Shown here: one piece after another, positions 51,397 to 64,000 of the stretch
Layout of the letters: each line of letters begins with the position of its first letter
Numbering within the stretch: the stretch's first letter is position 1
DNA from: Tyto alba
Taxonomy: Eukaryota > Chordata > Aves > Strigiformes > Tytonidae
Direction of reading: 5' to 3'
Length of the DNA: 64,000 nucleotides
Assembly: GCF_018691265.1 (NCBI RefSeq)
Contig: NW_024881328.1
Location: forward strand, 42,697,515-42,761,514
The notes under the pieces: model-generated
Database searches by the model: none
Told to the model about the DNA's origin: nothing
What the model saw: only the letters and a program-made list of their open reading frames with translations
Position numbers and translations under genes: made by a program

Positions 51397-54300
51397 CAAA
51401 TAAAGCTCGGAGTAAGATTAACCACCTCCCAGTTTCATTTGCACCCTCTCCAGCAAGACCCATGCTAAAGCCAACTACTTGGGCTGCTCCGATTAATCTT
51501 GCAAACTCCCCCGAAGGCAGCAGCACACCGGCTCCCCCCCGCCCCCGTCGCCTTGCGCCTGCCCCTCCGGCTCTTTACGTTGGCAGCTTATAAACTAGCA
51601 GATTGATGTGAAGCTGGCAAACCTTAACCTTCAAAACCCTTACCGCTCTGCCGATGGACGAGACTTCTCCGAGACTGGACTTAATGGGTGCCTGTGCTCG
51701 GATACCACCCACTGCTCCAGCTTCACAAAATCCTCTGTGTGGAGAGGCACCAGGGCAAGCCACGGCGACTGCGACAGGGAACCTGCTCCCTCCACCCTGC
51801 TCCAAACCCCAGCAGCATGCGCGCACGCAAGACTCTCCCACCCCACGTACACTGATTTCTCCTTCTCCTTTTGCACGTTTTTCTATTTATGCTTTTGACA
51901 GCAATTTCCTATTTTGATTTGCGGTATGATATATATTTGTACCATCCGATGCTTCAGCCGCGGATACACTATAGACGATACACATAAAATTATACCATTC
52001 TATATAAAGATGCAAAAAAATAATGTAAGAGGTACTTTACAATCTGCCTGGCTATCTGCTGGAAACTCTTGATGGAGGAGTCCCTGCTGCTGCCGGTTCC
52101 AAGCAGGCAGACTGTTGTAAAACACCGAACCCCAGTTAGCAGAATTTGCGGTGATTGCACCTATGTTTCCCTTCCTAATTCTATTGAATTTTATGTAAAC
52201 AACAAAAAATCCAGACTCTAAAAACCTACAAAAGAAAAAACACACACAAAAAAAAAAAACTAGAGAAAACTAGTTATTTTTGTTTTATAATTAAGCAGCA
52301 GCTTCCACTAACACATCTCCATTTGGAGAAAGAGTATCTTTTCAGACTTCCAACAAGTCCACCACATGGTGGGCTTTTATAACCTAGCCATAGAAAGTAT
52401 GCAAATGAACAATATTTAATGCACAATATGTTAAAACAGGTTTTGTTATTTTTATGAAATCAGGAGCCTTTTCTCTCCATCTGCAGTCTCCTAAGCTTTG
52501 CATGCTATGCTTCCTGCAATGGTTTACATACATTAGGATGCTTTAGAAGGAACTGTGCTTTCATTGACATCTGTAGTGAAATGTAAATGAAAAGACCAAT
52601 TTGTATCTGGATGGCTTATAGAAGTTTCATTAGAGATATATTGTTTCCGCTGATTCTGACCCTAGTTTCCACAAAGCCTATTCTTAATATAGTTTTCAAA
52701 TCTTTTCAAAGTTGAAAAAATAAAAATTAAAAAAAAAAGAAAAATAATGAAGCAACCTCTCCAATCGTACCCATGAAAAGCGAAAAGAAATCACTTTGTT
52801 GGTGTCTGTCACAGCCTCTGAAAACCACTGAAGAAAACCTATTTGCGTGCTCTGTCTGAACCGCCGTGTCTTCTTACGGCATGAATATTTCTCCACACTG
52901 AGGGCTGAAAACAAACCCCACAGACAGTATTTGACAGGAAATAGATGGTGCAGGCTCAGCAAAACACAGGGGCGCTGGCGATGCAGCGCTCTTACCAGCT
53001 CAGGCAATCACCGCTGCGCAGATTGCACCCAGCTTCCAGGGACCTCGGACCAGGATTTGGGGTGCTGACCCAAGGTGATGCTTGCATCGCTCATCCTTGC
53101 TGCTACTGATACCCATCTTGTTACAACAGAGCCAGAGGGAATATAATTATCACATTAAACCATAGTTTTCCATGCAAAAAGGCCCTTCTTAGCTTCAAAA
53201 CCATAAAGCTTGAAAACTCAACTGATTCTAGACTGTGGCCCAATTTTATATTTGGGGGGGCTTGCAATTTAATTTTCTTATTTAAAAATGTTTGTTTTTT
53301 TGTTTTTTTGTTTTTTTTTTTTCTGCTGATGCTTTGTGAAAGAAGACCCATAAGCAGCAAGAGAACCCACCACCGACTAACATGAGAAGCAGGAAATCTG
53401 CTAACATACAACAGCTGTCCCATGAACAAATAAAACCGAAACTTTGGGAAAATACGAGCTTCTGCTTCAGTTAAAGCCATCAAGGCAAATTTGAACAGGT
53501 AGCGAGGATTCAGACCCACGTATGGCCAACTGCAGTGCAGTCTTACCCTTCTGCAACGCCACGCACTGAACTACTTCTGCCAAGGTAACAGCCACACGCT
53601 GGGGGCTTGGGCTGGCATCTAACCTTCTCTTGACCATCTCGGAGGGGGAAAAGAAAACCTACAGGCAAAATTTGACAGAGCTGTGTTTCAGTGGGACACG
53701 GCTTCCCACGCTTGAGTCTTTTGGAAAGTGCCTGAGCTAGGAATTCATAAGTGTCTCTTGAACTGCAATTCACGGCATACCAAGAGACGCTTAGGTGGCT
53801 CTGATAAGGATTATTAATTACGGAGCGAGATCGTGCTCACGTACCACACAATACATTAGAACTCTCTTGCTGGCAAATGAATCAACGCAGACTCCACAAC
53901 ACCCGTGTGTTAATTGCGCGTAGCTGGAGCGGTGTGTTTTTTCCCCCAGCTGTAATGAAATTTAAGTATCTGAGAAATACAAAGTGATACACCAAGGGAA
54001 ATCCCTTCCATTCAGACTAATTCAACTATCAATTTGAGGACCATATCGTGTGACAAACATGCACACTGCATTAGGGAGTGCAGCTAGGAACATCTGAATT
54101 AGGTGCTCTTGCCAAAATAAATATTTGTAAATATTTATAACTACGGGGATTCCTGCATATGTTTAATGTCACTGCTTCCGCTATTTATGAAAACTGCACA
54201 AATGTTCAACTGTACCTGTAGTTAGTGTTGCTGGTGCTCCTTTAGCATATATTAATATTAATAAATGTAATAAGGAGAATGTAGAGTATTTCCAGGTATT

Positions 54301-54639
54301 TATCAACTGTCAGCTATCCCTGAGGACTCGGTGGTGCAGTGGAATTTGCCATCACATTCCTCAACTGTCTTCAGTTCTCGAGCATGTCTACCTAGAACAG
54401 CACTGACACCTTATCAGTAAGCACACTGTCAACTTCCACTGCACGAAGAAACCTCTTTTTAAGCAAAAGGCAGCTAAAATGATTTCCTTTAGTTCTTATA
54501 ATAGAAGTGGAAAGGTAGTAATCTGAAATCTTTCAGCAGCCTCAGCCCAGAAGCCAGCCAGTGCACTCTCAGGAAGCGCATGGTGTGACAGCAAAGATCA
54601 TGTTTACCAGAGAGAATGAGGATTTATTTCATGGGCACA

Positions 54640-55528
54640 TGCAACGACCCCGAGCTGTGTGGTGGGGGACACGTGGGAGGGCAGGGATGGCATCCCGAGG
54701 GACCTGGGCAGGCTGGAGAGGGGGGCCCGGGCAAACCTCCTGGGGTTCAACAAGGCCAAGGGCAAGGTCCTGCCCGTGGGCCGGGGCAATCCCCAGCACA
54801 AACCCAGGCTGGGCCCTCGAGGAGTGGCTGGAGAGCAGCCCCAAGGAGAGGGACTGGGGGGGCTGGTGGGGGGAAAACTGCCCGTGAGGCAGCCCCGTGC
54901 GCTGGCAGCCCAGAACCCACCCGTGCCCTGGGCTGCAGCCAGAGCAGGGGGGGCAGCAGGGCCAGGGGGGGGATTGTCCCCCTCTGCTCCGCTCTGGGGA
55001 GACCCCCCTGCAGTGCTGGGGCCAGCTCGGGGGCCCCCAACAGCAGAAGGACCCGGAGCTGCTCGAGCGGGGCCAGAGGAGGCCACGGAGATGCTGGGGG
55101 GGCTGGAGCAGCTCCCCTGGGGGGCCGGGCTGAGAGAGTTGGGGGGGTTCAGCCTGGAGAAGAGAAGGGGCCGGGGAGCCCTTCGAGCGGCCTCCCAGGG
55201 CTTAAAGGGGGGACAGGAGAGGTGGGGGGGGACTCTGGATCGGGGGGGGTGGGGATGGGACAAGGGGTGACGGTTTTAAACTGGCAGAGGGCAGATTTAG
55301 ATTAAATTCTTCCCTGTGCGGGCGGTGAGGCGCTGGCCCAGGGTGCCCAGAGCAGCTGTGGCTGCCCCCTCCCTGGAAGGGTTCAAGGCCAGGTTGGACG
55401 GGGCTGGGAGCCCCCTGGGCTGGGGGAAGGGGGCCCTGCCCGGGGCAGGGGGGCTGGAACCAGATGGTCTTTAAGGTCCCTTCCAACCCAAACCACTCTG
55501 TGATTCATTCTGTGATTCTGTGTTGCAT
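54640..55528 (+). mobile_element. CR1 LINE, 5'-truncated 3' end (ORF2 remnant plus 3' tail)
   Basis: A plus-strand frame reads DGIPRDLGRLERGARANLLG, then FNKAKGKVLPVGRGNPQHK and later LRELGGFSLEKRRGRG, the typical C-terminal part of the CR1 reverse-transcriptase ORF2. The nucleotide text from 55300 (ttcttccctgtg, gaggcgctggcccagg, gctgtggctgcccc, ttcaaggccaggttgga) is the common CR1 3' segment. It ends aaggtcccttccaacc and then repeats of the attctgtg octamer, the CR1 3' tail. The frame breaks repeatedly between the blocks and a short deletion follows tttagatta near 55300, so it is dead. The copy is extremely rich in G. It is antisense to HDAC4. The 5' limit is approximate. Confidence 0.93.
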
Positions 55529-58255
55529 TAAGACTTCCATAACCACTCCTCAATTTGCTACATGAGTAGGAAGAATGTGGGTCCCTCCTGCATCCCTGTA
55601 CCTTGCAGACACAACCTTATTTTGTCCCTCCGAAGCCAGGCACTGCTCTCTGCTCATGCTCCTCTGCTGCTTCTCTCCCATACAACCATCATTTTAAAGG
55701 TGCTTCTGCCATTTACTTCATATGCTATGGTAAAACTGATTAAAATCTGCAAAGCAGGAGAGGTTTTGAAGCTTAGACTATGGCTCCTAGGTTTTTATAA
55801 TATATGTTTTGAATAGCTTACTGCAATTAGTGGAGGGCAGTGTAAAACTATCTGTTTCCCAGCCAGCTCACCCTTACTCATGCAGATAATCACACATGCA
55901 ACTCTCCGTGAACAACAGTTTACATACTTATTGCTGATAAATGTTTCTCGGGATCCAAAGTAGCTTAGTGTTGCATCCAACTCCTAACTTGCATCTCGAT
56001 CTATGCTTGAGATCACCTACTGAAGGTGCTCCAGCACCACCCTGAGCACTTCTGCTACTCCTTCTATTTGCAGATGATTCCTACTTCCTTCCAGCACCAA
56101 GGCAGCCAGGGTGTGAAGAAACACAAATGGAAAAGGAGCCGGATCCTCCACCTATGGGTCAGCAATCCTCCTCACACGGTCTGAGATGGAAACCACGTGT
56201 ACAAGTTCATGCTGGCACGGTCCAGCCTGCCATAAGAAGACTGCAGTCTGAAGACTCCTTCCAGGCAAACTCAGAGACTTTGTACAACCACTTCACCTGC
56301 CACCCCTGAACAAGAAGTTGGCCTCTGACAGAGGCAACAGCTTCAAAGAAGTTGTAAGGATGCACAAATAAAATACTCGCTTCAAACCTGACAACTTAAT
56401 GCTAGACAAGACCAAAAAACACCTAGCAAAGACTGAAAAAAACCCAATGAAACAGATCTTCTCAGAACCCCCTGAACTTGCACTCCAGAAGGCTGAGTTA
56501 AGGCACGACACAGCAAACACTTTCAGAAGCTTCGGGTAATTGTCCTCTCACCTAGCAGGCAGCGAGGCTGGGGTTTTGGTGCCAATACTGTTTTTAAGGC
56601 AAATCATCTGCCACCTGCTTTGGCAAAATTCTATAGTTTCAGGGGGTTAAATCATGTATTTAAAACTACCCGGAGCCCAGATTCTGCAAAAATAAAGGAA
56701 AAATCACACCTGATGATGATGAAAGAACTTGCCGAGACACGTATACATCAAATCACCGAAAAATCTATAGCTATGGGTGGAAGCAAAGCATGGAGGTCAA
56801 CAGATTTCTAGAACTGTTGCACCAGGTTATTTTAGAGCTATCTCAACACTGGCCGTTCCTTTGGCTGGGCTCTCTGTTTCATGTTCTCCCCATCCTGTTT
56901 ACTAAATTCTCAGGCTGTGGCTCCAGTTTCAGGATTCGCTCTCTTGGCTCCATCACGGTGTGTTCCAGATATCTCCTGGAGCGCCGGAGCCTAGTCAGAA
57001 TTAATCAGTTGTACTGGGAGATGGGGGCGGGAAGTTGTGGTTTTCGGCAGAAGCCAAGACACAAAAATCTGAAAGCACAGCTCAGAAGAACGAACGTCTA
57101 TCATCTCTTTTCTTGGACATATCAGCAGCTGAACATATATTCGGCGTGCCCCCTTCCAGCCATGAGGCAGGCTGACAGCAGGCAGTCCCGTGCCAGAAGT
57201 TCCCATGGGCAGCATCCCTTTGCTACGCAGGGAAACGATCCTTCCCAGCCAACAGCTTCCCGGGCAAGAGACCGATCTTGGTTAGACATATCCTACTGAG
57301 AATGTCTGGTGTTCAAGTTTATGAGGCTCAAATGTCTCCAGGAAAGGGAGTGATGGCTATGCTTCCTGATCACCAGCCCTAGGTGAAAAGATCCCCCATT
57401 ATTAGTTTGGCAGCTTATATATGGATATATAATTTTGTATCCCCCTTTCCATGCCAGTACTGCTCACCTCTCCTAAAAGGCTGAAAGCTTGCACAGCAGC
57501 TTCATTCCTCTAAGCCCTGAACAGCTGCAAAGGTATAGTGCTGGAAATTCATTTGTATGTGTCTTTTGCTTCCTAACACTCCAGTCTAGACTTTGTGCAC
57601 TTTCTCCAGAAGCACAGTATTTGAGAGCCTTGCTAGAAAGCAGTGAGCAACATTTGTGGTATCCATCACATTCAGTTCCTTCTCCATTTTTCCCTCTAGA
57701 GGTGGAGAAAACTCCTGTTCACTTGCCTCTGCTGTGCTTTACATGGTTATTATTGGAGGGGAAGAGAAATCCGTACACCTTGCACCAGGAGTAGGGAACA
57801 CTGATACGACCATGGATGGCAATAAGGAATCTCTGTAAATCAAAGAAACCTATAGATTTTCCTGTAAAGGAAGGAGCCTCAAATGTTTAATGCTATGTGA
57901 GATTTTATCATGACATAAGCAGTCAGACCTCAGTCCTTGGAGGAGCAGTTATGTCCTCTGTGAACTGTTCTGGGGTGCAGGGAGCGGAGGGGTTGGAATG
58001 GGAATGTTAAAATCGGGCTCAGGAGCAGAGATGTAGGACAGAGAGATCCTGTGACGGGAGCAGCCAGAGGAGCCACCACTGGGTTTTGGTCATTTTGAAG
58101 ATGGAAATATGAATAAAGAAATTTGGAGCGTGGCTGTAGCCATTGAGTCACCATTCCTGATCACCTGTATGAAGGAAGAGTGGCCAACCCAGAAAGCTGG
58201 CAGGGATGGGAGACCTCACTGGAGTGCTCCCGCTGAGCCTCTCAAACAACAGAGG

Positions 58256-58279
58256 AAAAAAAAAAAAAAAAAAAAAAAA
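58256..58279. repeat. 24-A homopolymer followed by purine-rich DNA
   Basis: An A run followed by ggagggaggg and a second short A run. It could be the tail of an old retroposed sequence, but the DNA before it matches nothing I recognise. Confidence 0.92.
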
Positions 58280-60626
58280 GGAGGGAGGGAAAAAAAGAAG
58301 CAAGGCCACTGGCAGCGTGGCTGCTGACACACAGCATCAGCTGCCCTTCCCCTGCCATTCCGGGTTCAGCTCCATGTGAGAGAGGGCAGACACGGGGGTG
58401 AAGAGGACTGCAATGCTGCTCGTCGTCTGACACGGGGTGGGGGCAGCCCCAGCACCTGCGGAGCCCGGAGGAAGGCTGCATGCTAAAAATGAATGTTCAA
58501 CATCATCCCATGCTTGTGCGAGTGCAGCAGAACCGTTGTATTTAAAGGTAACGTGCCACAAACGTAAATGCCAAATATTTATGGTTTTTACACACCGCTA
58601 CCCGATAAACAGGAAACTTAAACATGGAGATTAATCCAACAATGTCGTTCATGTTGCGTGTACGGGAGTGAAGTTATTCACCAACATGATTTGTGTTTTA
58701 AAAGCAACTTCGTTCTGCCATACGCCAGCTCAATGTTGTTAAGAGACCATATACAGCAACAGGAATTACAAGTTTATGAATGTTAATTTATCAGCAATGG
58801 TGTACACTAACAGGTCAATATTCCTAGCATAATATCAGGATCCACCGGGTATTTCTTTACTCCCGCCCTGATTCTCTATGTGTTAACTTTGGCTACTTCC
58901 AATCTATTTTATCTAGTTCAAAAATAAGATGAAATTGGAGTTGAAAATTCAGCTGTGTGAACTGAAAAATACTCCTTCTTCTGCTGTTTATTTTGAAATT
59001 CCAAATTGAATAGAGACCATAAGACTTCTAGCTTTAAAAATAATAATCACTGTGCCCCACACACATTTTACTGGGAGACAAACTCATGCTATAAAGGATG
59101 AAAGAGCAGAAATTTGACCAAAAGCTGTTTGGACGCCACAGAAAAAGTGAGCATGTTCTACCAAAAAAAAAGATCCTCTATCTGTTTGCCAGCCAGCGAA
59201 CTCTGCCATTTATGTCAGACATTCAGGCCTTCAGAACATCCAAAAGTCAACCTAATTTAAGTCCAACTTCAGGAGATTAACAGGAGAATACAACTGGGTG
59301 AGCAGCGCTTTGGCTTCACCAAAGGAACCTGGAGCGGTCGAGCTCAGGGGGCAATAGGGGCAATAGGCTCCTCATCTCCCACTGCTGATGGATCAGAAAA
59401 GCTCCATATTCTGCTGGAAAGCTGTGAACACCAAAGCAAAGAGACTGAGTAACGGTGCAAGGAGCACACGGTGAGCTGTTACCAGCAGACTCCATGGACA
59501 CTGGTACAGGGATTCACAGACTGAAAGCCACCCCGACCACTGACTGCAGTGAGATCCGTGACTTCACTTTTGACTGAGGCTTTTGCATCTCAAATGCTTC
59601 TCTATGCATCTCAAACCTGGAAAAAAAATCTGGAGTTCTCATTCTGCCCCTTCCATCCAACAAACCGTAGCCCATCTCAGCAGAAGCCAAAAGGCAACGT
59701 GCTGCTTCTGCCAGTTTAAGGAGCAGTGCAGACACCTTCCTGGCTGAGCAATCCAGCTTCAGCCCAGAAACCACCAACGCTAGGTAGAAAGATGCTCAAA
59801 TTAACCCAGCCTGCTGCATGACTATTTCTTCAACTGAGAGATGGAGCTTGCAGGTATCCAAGCCGCTTTATGAATTTGCTGACACTACCCAACCCCTCTG
59901 TGTGCAGATTTGTCCTCATTGCTCTTGGAAAAGATCGTGACTTTGAGACTGAAGAAAGTCACCCCCCCGTCCTTCAAAGAGAGTAAACGCTCTGATCTCA
60001 CACGAGTTTTCCCCAGGGTTACTTCCATTAGAAGTTGAGTTTTGCAGGATCCAGGTCTAAGTCTTGGAGTCAGCTCTGTGCATCAGAAAAATGAGGCAAG
60101 GTCACCGAAACAGAACAGGAAGCCATCTAGAAATAGCAAGAGAGCGCGGTACAATGCATTCAAGTAGCAACAAGGCACAAAATGTTCAGTCTGTTTTTTT
60201 ACCACTGACTGTACCCAGCTGCAGTTTTTCTAAGATGAATAATCCTATCATGTCAGAATACAGACAGACGCAGACAGCTGGTATCTTCAGGCTTTTTAAG
60301 TTTCCCTTGAAAACGATGCAGCCTGTGAGGAACCGGCGCTCTGCAGAAGAGAGGCACAAAACTGAGCAGAGGAATCCCTCCCTGCTGGCTGGAGGCAGGA
60401 AGGATGGAGCAGACAAGCTCAGCAACAGGAGTCAGGGTATGGGGAGGGGGGTAAAATGGAAGTTTGGCTTTCCAGAGTCCAACGTGAGGAGCAGGACACA
60501 GGGGAAGGGGCATGCATTGCAGGAACCAAGGTGTCACCTTCAGCATCCCTGGTCTGGAGGCATGGGGAAGGTGCCACCCAGCACTGAAGCAGATGGCACC
60601 AACCCCACCAGCAGATTTGAGAAGAA

Positions 60627-60680
60627 AAAAAAAAACAAAAACCAAACAAAAAAAACAAACCAAAAAACAACACATTTTTT
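60627..60680. repeat. A/C-rich low-complexity tract
   Basis: Runs of A broken by single C or CC. A similar tract lies at 63779-63825. Confidence 0.85.
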
Positions 60681-63263
60681 CCTGTTGAGTATGAATCGAC
60701 ACAGAAAGGCCACCGAAAAAAAGCTGTAGGCACTGTCAGGGCTACACCGAAAGCAGCCACACTAAAAGACGATGTGATTTGTGCCCTGTGAGCTCTCCTG
60801 CAAGCAAACCTGCCATTCCAAGGGCAGGTGGCTCCAAATGAAAGCAAAGAGCAATTAGTTTCTCACTTTAGCATCAATGAGACACATCAAGTCTAGATAT
60901 ATTTGGAAAGAAATTGCGTTTTCTCTATAGCATTGCAAAATCCACCCGGAAGATTTCATGGAAGATTTTCACTCTCCAAAACAAAAATAAGGAACGGCCA
61001 GAGAGTCCCATTCCACACCTCCGAACAAGGAGCTAACACCTCAGATATGTTACCACCTCTCAATCAGGGCTTGGAAGCTACGCTGATGAAAAAAGTGTCA
61101 ACTGAAACCAGTAAAAACTAACAAAACCATCTCCTCAGGCTTTATCTGAATGTTACTCTATATATACATATCTATAGCCAGTGTCTGAAAATATTCCACA
61201 TATTTTTATTTATTGGCCTACAGCCACTAAGCAGCATAGCATACTGTTAAACGTAGGAAATGATTGTGTTAATAAAAAGAGAACAATCTCAGAATCACTC
61301 CACAGCGAACACCGCTACAAAGCTCTTTTTGCTGTTGCTGCTTATATGCAAACCCTTCGCTTCTCTGACCAGCCTGTACACATTGCAGGTGGAGCCTAGA
61401 ACTCCCTCTGCTACTGAGGCACACAAATACTCTTTTCTCTGGTGATGGGAAAACCAGGAATAGCATTGCATGACCGAATTAACAGCTTTGCATGCCTCCA
61501 GGTTAGGATTTCAGGTCCACGAGGAGCTGTGAGGCTCAGCTGCTTGCTTGTGTTGCTATCCCATGGCCATCGGGACTCTTCTGGTCTCTGCTGTCATGTG
61601 CTAACACCGACGTGCGTCAGCATCCTGAATAAGTTTCCTGCTTTAGCTATAAAACAGCCAGAGCTGGGAAGAGCCCTGCCCGAGCTCAGGCAGTGCAGGG
61701 ACATAAGAGATTAACCGCATTACCCATCACGTCCTTTGCTTCTCTGCTGAGCTCACACCACCCGAGGTGCCTCTCGCCCTGCCAAAGCGCAGATCCTGCC
61801 CCTCTTCAATCACTTCGCTCCAGCCCTTGACCAGAAGGCAAATGGAAAAGCTTTTGGTAACTTCCAGCTGATCTTGGCTGGGAATGAGTGACTCACAAAG
61901 GAAAAAATTCACTGCCGATTCCTTCGCAATCAAAGGTCAAGCAAAGCTCACACTGGGACCTGCGGAGAGGCTTTCCACTGTCTCACCAGCAACGGCCTGG
62001 GCACCAGGCTCCTTATTCCATCCTTGTTTTTGTTTAGGAAGGCGGACTTGAAGGCTATAAATATTGTTACACATCTGGCCAGGCATGCCCGAATGGAAAG
62101 TCCATCTCGCTGAAGGTAAGTGGCTACAGGAGAGAGGAGCCGTCGCCCCTGCCTCCCGCCGGCCTCCGGCGCTCACCAGCTCCAGCTTCCCTCCCCGCAC
62201 CGCTTTCAGACGTCAAGCCTTGGCCATCTGCAAAGCTGCACTGTAGGTGTGAAGGACAGTTTTCCCTAGTTCCAGATGGTGCGAAGCCTTCATAAGGCTT
62301 GGCTCATTTTCCCTAAACATGCCAGGGTCTTCTCGTTCCTCCCCACACGCAATGATCCCGCTGCCCCCGTGTGCCGAGCTCTAACTGCGCCCATTATACT
62401 TCCCTTCCACAAATATTATTTCACTCGGGGCTTCGCTCTCCAAATCGCACGATCTTCTGGAATTTGCCACCTTCACGTGGAGGCCATTCCTTCCAAAATA
62501 CAAAGTCTATAAAAGCGAGGACTGCTGCTCGGGGGGTGGGGGACAAGGGAAGGGATCGCACATGAAGGCAGAAGGACTGCGACCATCCTATCGTCTTCCC
62601 CTCTTGCACTAGGCCAGATGATTAAAACTGGGCTGCTGAAATAAAACCAAGTTCTAGAAAATGCCAAAACTCCAGGTTTCAATAGGAAAAAGTTATCTAC
62701 TTGAATAGAAAAACAAGACAGACATGCCAGCATTTTCAAGCCAAATTTTATTTACTTAAGAAGACCTTAATATGCTTTGTTTGCAGGGTGGGAGGGAGAG
62801 ATATTCCCCTCCTCTTAGTTCACATTGAGTCAGAACAGTTCCTCTGTTCACGCTGACACCACGGCAATAAAAGAAAGAAAACAAACATTAAACGTGAGTC
62901 CTCCTGTACCAGCTAAGGTTTTAACATTTAAAATGAGTAAGCTTTTTAAAATGTTCATAGTGCTGCTTGCTGCAACTCGGCAATGTTTGCTGTACATACA
63001 TCTGCCCAAAAAAACAGAAGAGCTACTTAAGAAATGCATCGAAACTATTCTTTACTTTTAGAAGCAGATGCCCAGGCACAGAATTCCTGTTGACAAAACT
63101 ACTCAACATCAGTAAGTGGAAGAGGGCAAAGGTACTTAAACCTGAACATCCCGACAGCAGGTGGGATCCAGGGCAATGCTTGCTCTGCGTACGTAACTGT
63201 ACCAGGACGCTTGTCTGCTATTCCCAAAATATGCTTGCAATCTGCATCTAGGAATCATAAGCG

Positions 63264-63312
63264 ATAGGATTCAGAAACAGGCATAAGAAAGCATAGGATT
63301 CAGAAACAGGCA
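63264..63312 (+). repeat. Tandem duplication with 29-bp period
   Basis: ataggattcagaaacaggca occurs at 63264-63283 and again at 63293-63312 with no mismatch, separated by taagaaagc. Confidence 0.93.
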
Positions 63313-64000
63313 CGGAAATTGCTGCTCAAGTACACACACGCATAAAGAAATAAATGCTTTGCACTAGTTGATTAAAACGGTGGATGCTAGGCTGTAACGA
63401 AAAAGGCCAAAATAATTGATTCTAGATAGTGCTAGATATGCAAAACGTAGTAAGATACAGAAATTCTTCCTTCTTCACAGAAAGTTTACAAAGCAATTAC
63501 AGGATTTAACAGTATGATTAACGAAGGCCCTGATTACCTCCCAAGGAAACCAGTGCCAGGGAGAAAGTCAAAGAACTGCCATTTTGTTTGACATCAGAGT
63601 AAGTTTAGAGCTTTGATGTTTCCATTTACATTTTTGGTTCGTTTCCATTAGATTTTGAGGTTGTTCTGATGCTGAAAATTCTAACAAAACTGCAGGAGCC
63701 CTGGGTTTGTGGAAAGAAGGTAAGTTTGCAAGATGCACAATCACCTCACAATAGCTGCTGAAGCTTTGCTTTCTGAATAAAAAACAAAAACAAAAAAACA
63801 ACCCAAACCAAGACAAAATAACCCCAGTGCCAGGGAAGACACTGAAGATGTCCGAGAACCAAACCTGGTGCAGCAGAAAGGCAAGCTGCAAGACCACTCT
63901 AGTCATCAGTCATCACACACTGTCTTAATCCACAGAAATCCGGGCAGGTTTAGGTTCCCAAGCCTTTTCTTACCTGAAGTAAGACTTCACCTATGCCTGA

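Noticed and set aside
52000..52245. Minus-strand frame with NRQQQGLLHQ, considered as the missing Gln-rich HDAC4 exon
   Set aside because: It does not match the expected ALREQQ...HIK segment, and no acceptor and donor pair fits in the needed phase.
54161..54200. ctatttatga near 54180 as a MEF2 site
   Set aside because: The last three bases do not fit TAR, so it is not a consensus site.
54604..55305. Several open frames of about 200 codons on both strands
   Set aside because: They come from the G-rich CR1 copy. Only one frame carries reverse-transcriptase remnants and it is interrupted by frame shifts.
60064..60729. 221-codon plus-strand open frame
   Set aside because: The protein is Lys/Arg/Ser/Gln-rich and ends in A-rich low-complexity sequence. 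No motif or known family; consistent with purine-biased intron.

Overview
This is vertebrate, most probably avian, nuclear DNA. The whole 64 kb lies inside one large gene on the minus strand: the class IIa histone deacetylase HDAC4. Ten internal coding exons can be placed to the base. Each has GT-AG splice sites and compatible codon phases. Together they give 1,615 coding bases (about 538 residues) that follow human HDAC4, as I recall it, from about residue 114 to about residue 650. The bird assignment rests on two CR1-type retrotransposon fragments, one with the typical CR1 3' octamer tail, and on the low density of other recognisable repeats. The species cannot be named.

Layout in transcription order (high to low coordinates): 64000-49911 is upstream intron; exon 1 (49760-49910) is the end of the N-terminal glutamine-rich helix; exon 2 (45371-45491) carries the MEF2-binding segment; exon 3 (39640-39761) is a linker leading into the first 14-3-3 site; exon 4 (26401-26532) holds the S246-type 14-3-3 site, the basic nuclear localisation signal and most of the caspase site; exon 5 (23346-23458) is a Ser/Pro/Asn-rich linker; exon 6 (18442-18558) holds the PSLPNI ankyrin-binding motif; exon 7 (18143-18341) is a linker; exon 8 (14531-14745) holds the S467-type site and a second Gln-rich stretch; exon 9 (4234-4491) is acidic with the sumoylation motif; exon 10 (2332-2518) holds the CaMKII docking region and the S632-type site. 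The first exons and promoter lie beyond position 64000. The deacetylase domain, nuclear export signal and 3' UTR lie below position 1. The window therefore holds the regulatory half of the protein and none of the enzyme.

The rest is intron. It contains two CR1 fragments, both antisense to HDAC4: an ORF1-end/ORF2-start piece near 5.76-6.33 kb and a very GC-rich 3' piece at 54.6-55.5 kb. It also holds several long homopolymers, four poly-C runs of 14-21 bases between 9.5 and 18.5 kb, three CpG-rich patches and several perfect short hairpins. I found no second protein-coding gene, no RNA gene, no CRISPR array and no prokaryotic features. Open frames other than the exons look like chance frames, antisense shadows or CR1 remnants.

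I found no convincing undescribed system. The observations most worth checking are the 100-bp intron with an 18-G run just after its donor, the tandem CAG acceptor of exon 1, the run of three GTAC donors around frame-preserving exon 4, and the CpG-rich intronic patches.
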